From: JBBSEZ01 sp038239195
Lineage (GTDB): Bacteria > Planctomycetota > Planctomycetia > Gemmatales > Gemmataceae
Direction: 5' to 3'
Length of the DNA stretch: 15,172 nucleotides
Assembly (NCBI GenBank): GCA_038239195.1
Contig: JBBSEZ010000241.1
Coordinates: 1-15,172 of the forward strand
Shown here: one piece after another, positions 15,040 through 15,172 of the stretch
How positions within the stretch are numbered: the stretch's first letter is position 1
Layout of the letters: each line of letters opens with the position of its first letter
Program-made: the position numbers and the translations under genes
The notes under the pieces: model-generated
Seen by the model: the letters and a program-made list of their open reading frames with translations, nothing else
Database searches by the model: none
Told to the model about the DNA's origin: nothing

Positions 15040-15118
15040 GAATCTATGCTGCGTGGTCCGCGCGGAGAGACCGTGTCCATGCCGAAGCCGTGCCTCGCGG
15101 ACCACGCAGCATAGATTC
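15040..15118. repeat. Perfect 23-bp inverted repeat
   Basis: Arms 15040-15062 (gaatctatgctgcgtggtcc and three more bases) and 15096-15118 are exact complements around a 33-base spacer. The arms contain ggaccacgcagcatagattc. It lies upstream of the last gene with no recognisable open frame; one 101-codon frame across it shows no family features. It may be a terminator for a gene beyond the window edge, or a small mobile repeat. The remaining bases to 15172 show nothing identifiable. Confidence 0.8.
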
Positions 15119-15172
15119 TGGTTGAACTTACCCGCCTGGTGGGCCTCTCCCCTGGGGGCATTCAATCCAGCC

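Noticed and set aside
14860..15165. 101-codon minus-strand frame at the right edge
   Set aside because: It overlaps the start of the 241-residue family gene and runs through the 23-bp inverted repeat and the 43-bp element, so it is probably non-coding.

Overview
This GC-rich window looks like part of a planctomycete chromosome, most likely from the Gemmata group (Gemmataceae). No rRNA or taxonomic marker is present, so this rests on gene families. They are a giant secreted-type repeat protein with a planctomycete-style N-terminal motif (VLEARLAP), a WXXGXW-repeat protein, a tiny lipoprotein starting CHHTAGVCDC, and two proteins of uncharacterised families that I recall as expanded in Gemmata relatives (one ending in HVRGCWVVDLILGK). 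No tRNA, rRNA, CRISPR array, transposase or phage gene was found.

Left part (1-7045). One minus-strand gene of about 2,100 codons fills most of this part. Its product has Gly- and Pro-rich linkers, two Calx-beta domains and twelve bacterial Ig/cadherin-like modules. It ends in a region with Cys, His and Asp spaced as in the transglutaminase-like cysteine hydrolase fold. A divergent intergenic region of nearly 700 bp follows, with repeated CACGTG-centred palindromes.

Middle part (7046-12230). A WXXGXW protein gene is broken by two apparent single-base frameshifts and ends at a strong terminator. Next come a convergent sugar-nucleotidyltransferase gene, a small Cys-rich lipoprotein gene with its own terminator, polyphosphate kinase ppk1, and a divergently transcribed creatininase-family amidohydrolase. 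A long inverted repeat of 10-base units sits between the 3' ends of the amidohydrolase gene and the next gene.

Right part (12231-15172). A two-gene minus-strand operon encodes a carboxymuconolactone decarboxylase/AhpD-like protein and a short-chain dehydrogenase resembling mycofactocin-coupled enzymes; start and stop codons overlap (GTGA). Two genes of unknown function follow, each preceded by the same 43-bp conserved element. The window ends in a perfect 23-bp inverted repeat.

Most genes appear to be independent housekeeping or accessory units. The only clear functional coupling is the dehydrogenase/AhpD-like pair. The shared 43-bp element suggests that the last two genes are co-regulated. 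The most novel material is the giant protein with its catalytic-looking C terminus and the several families of short non-coding repeats.
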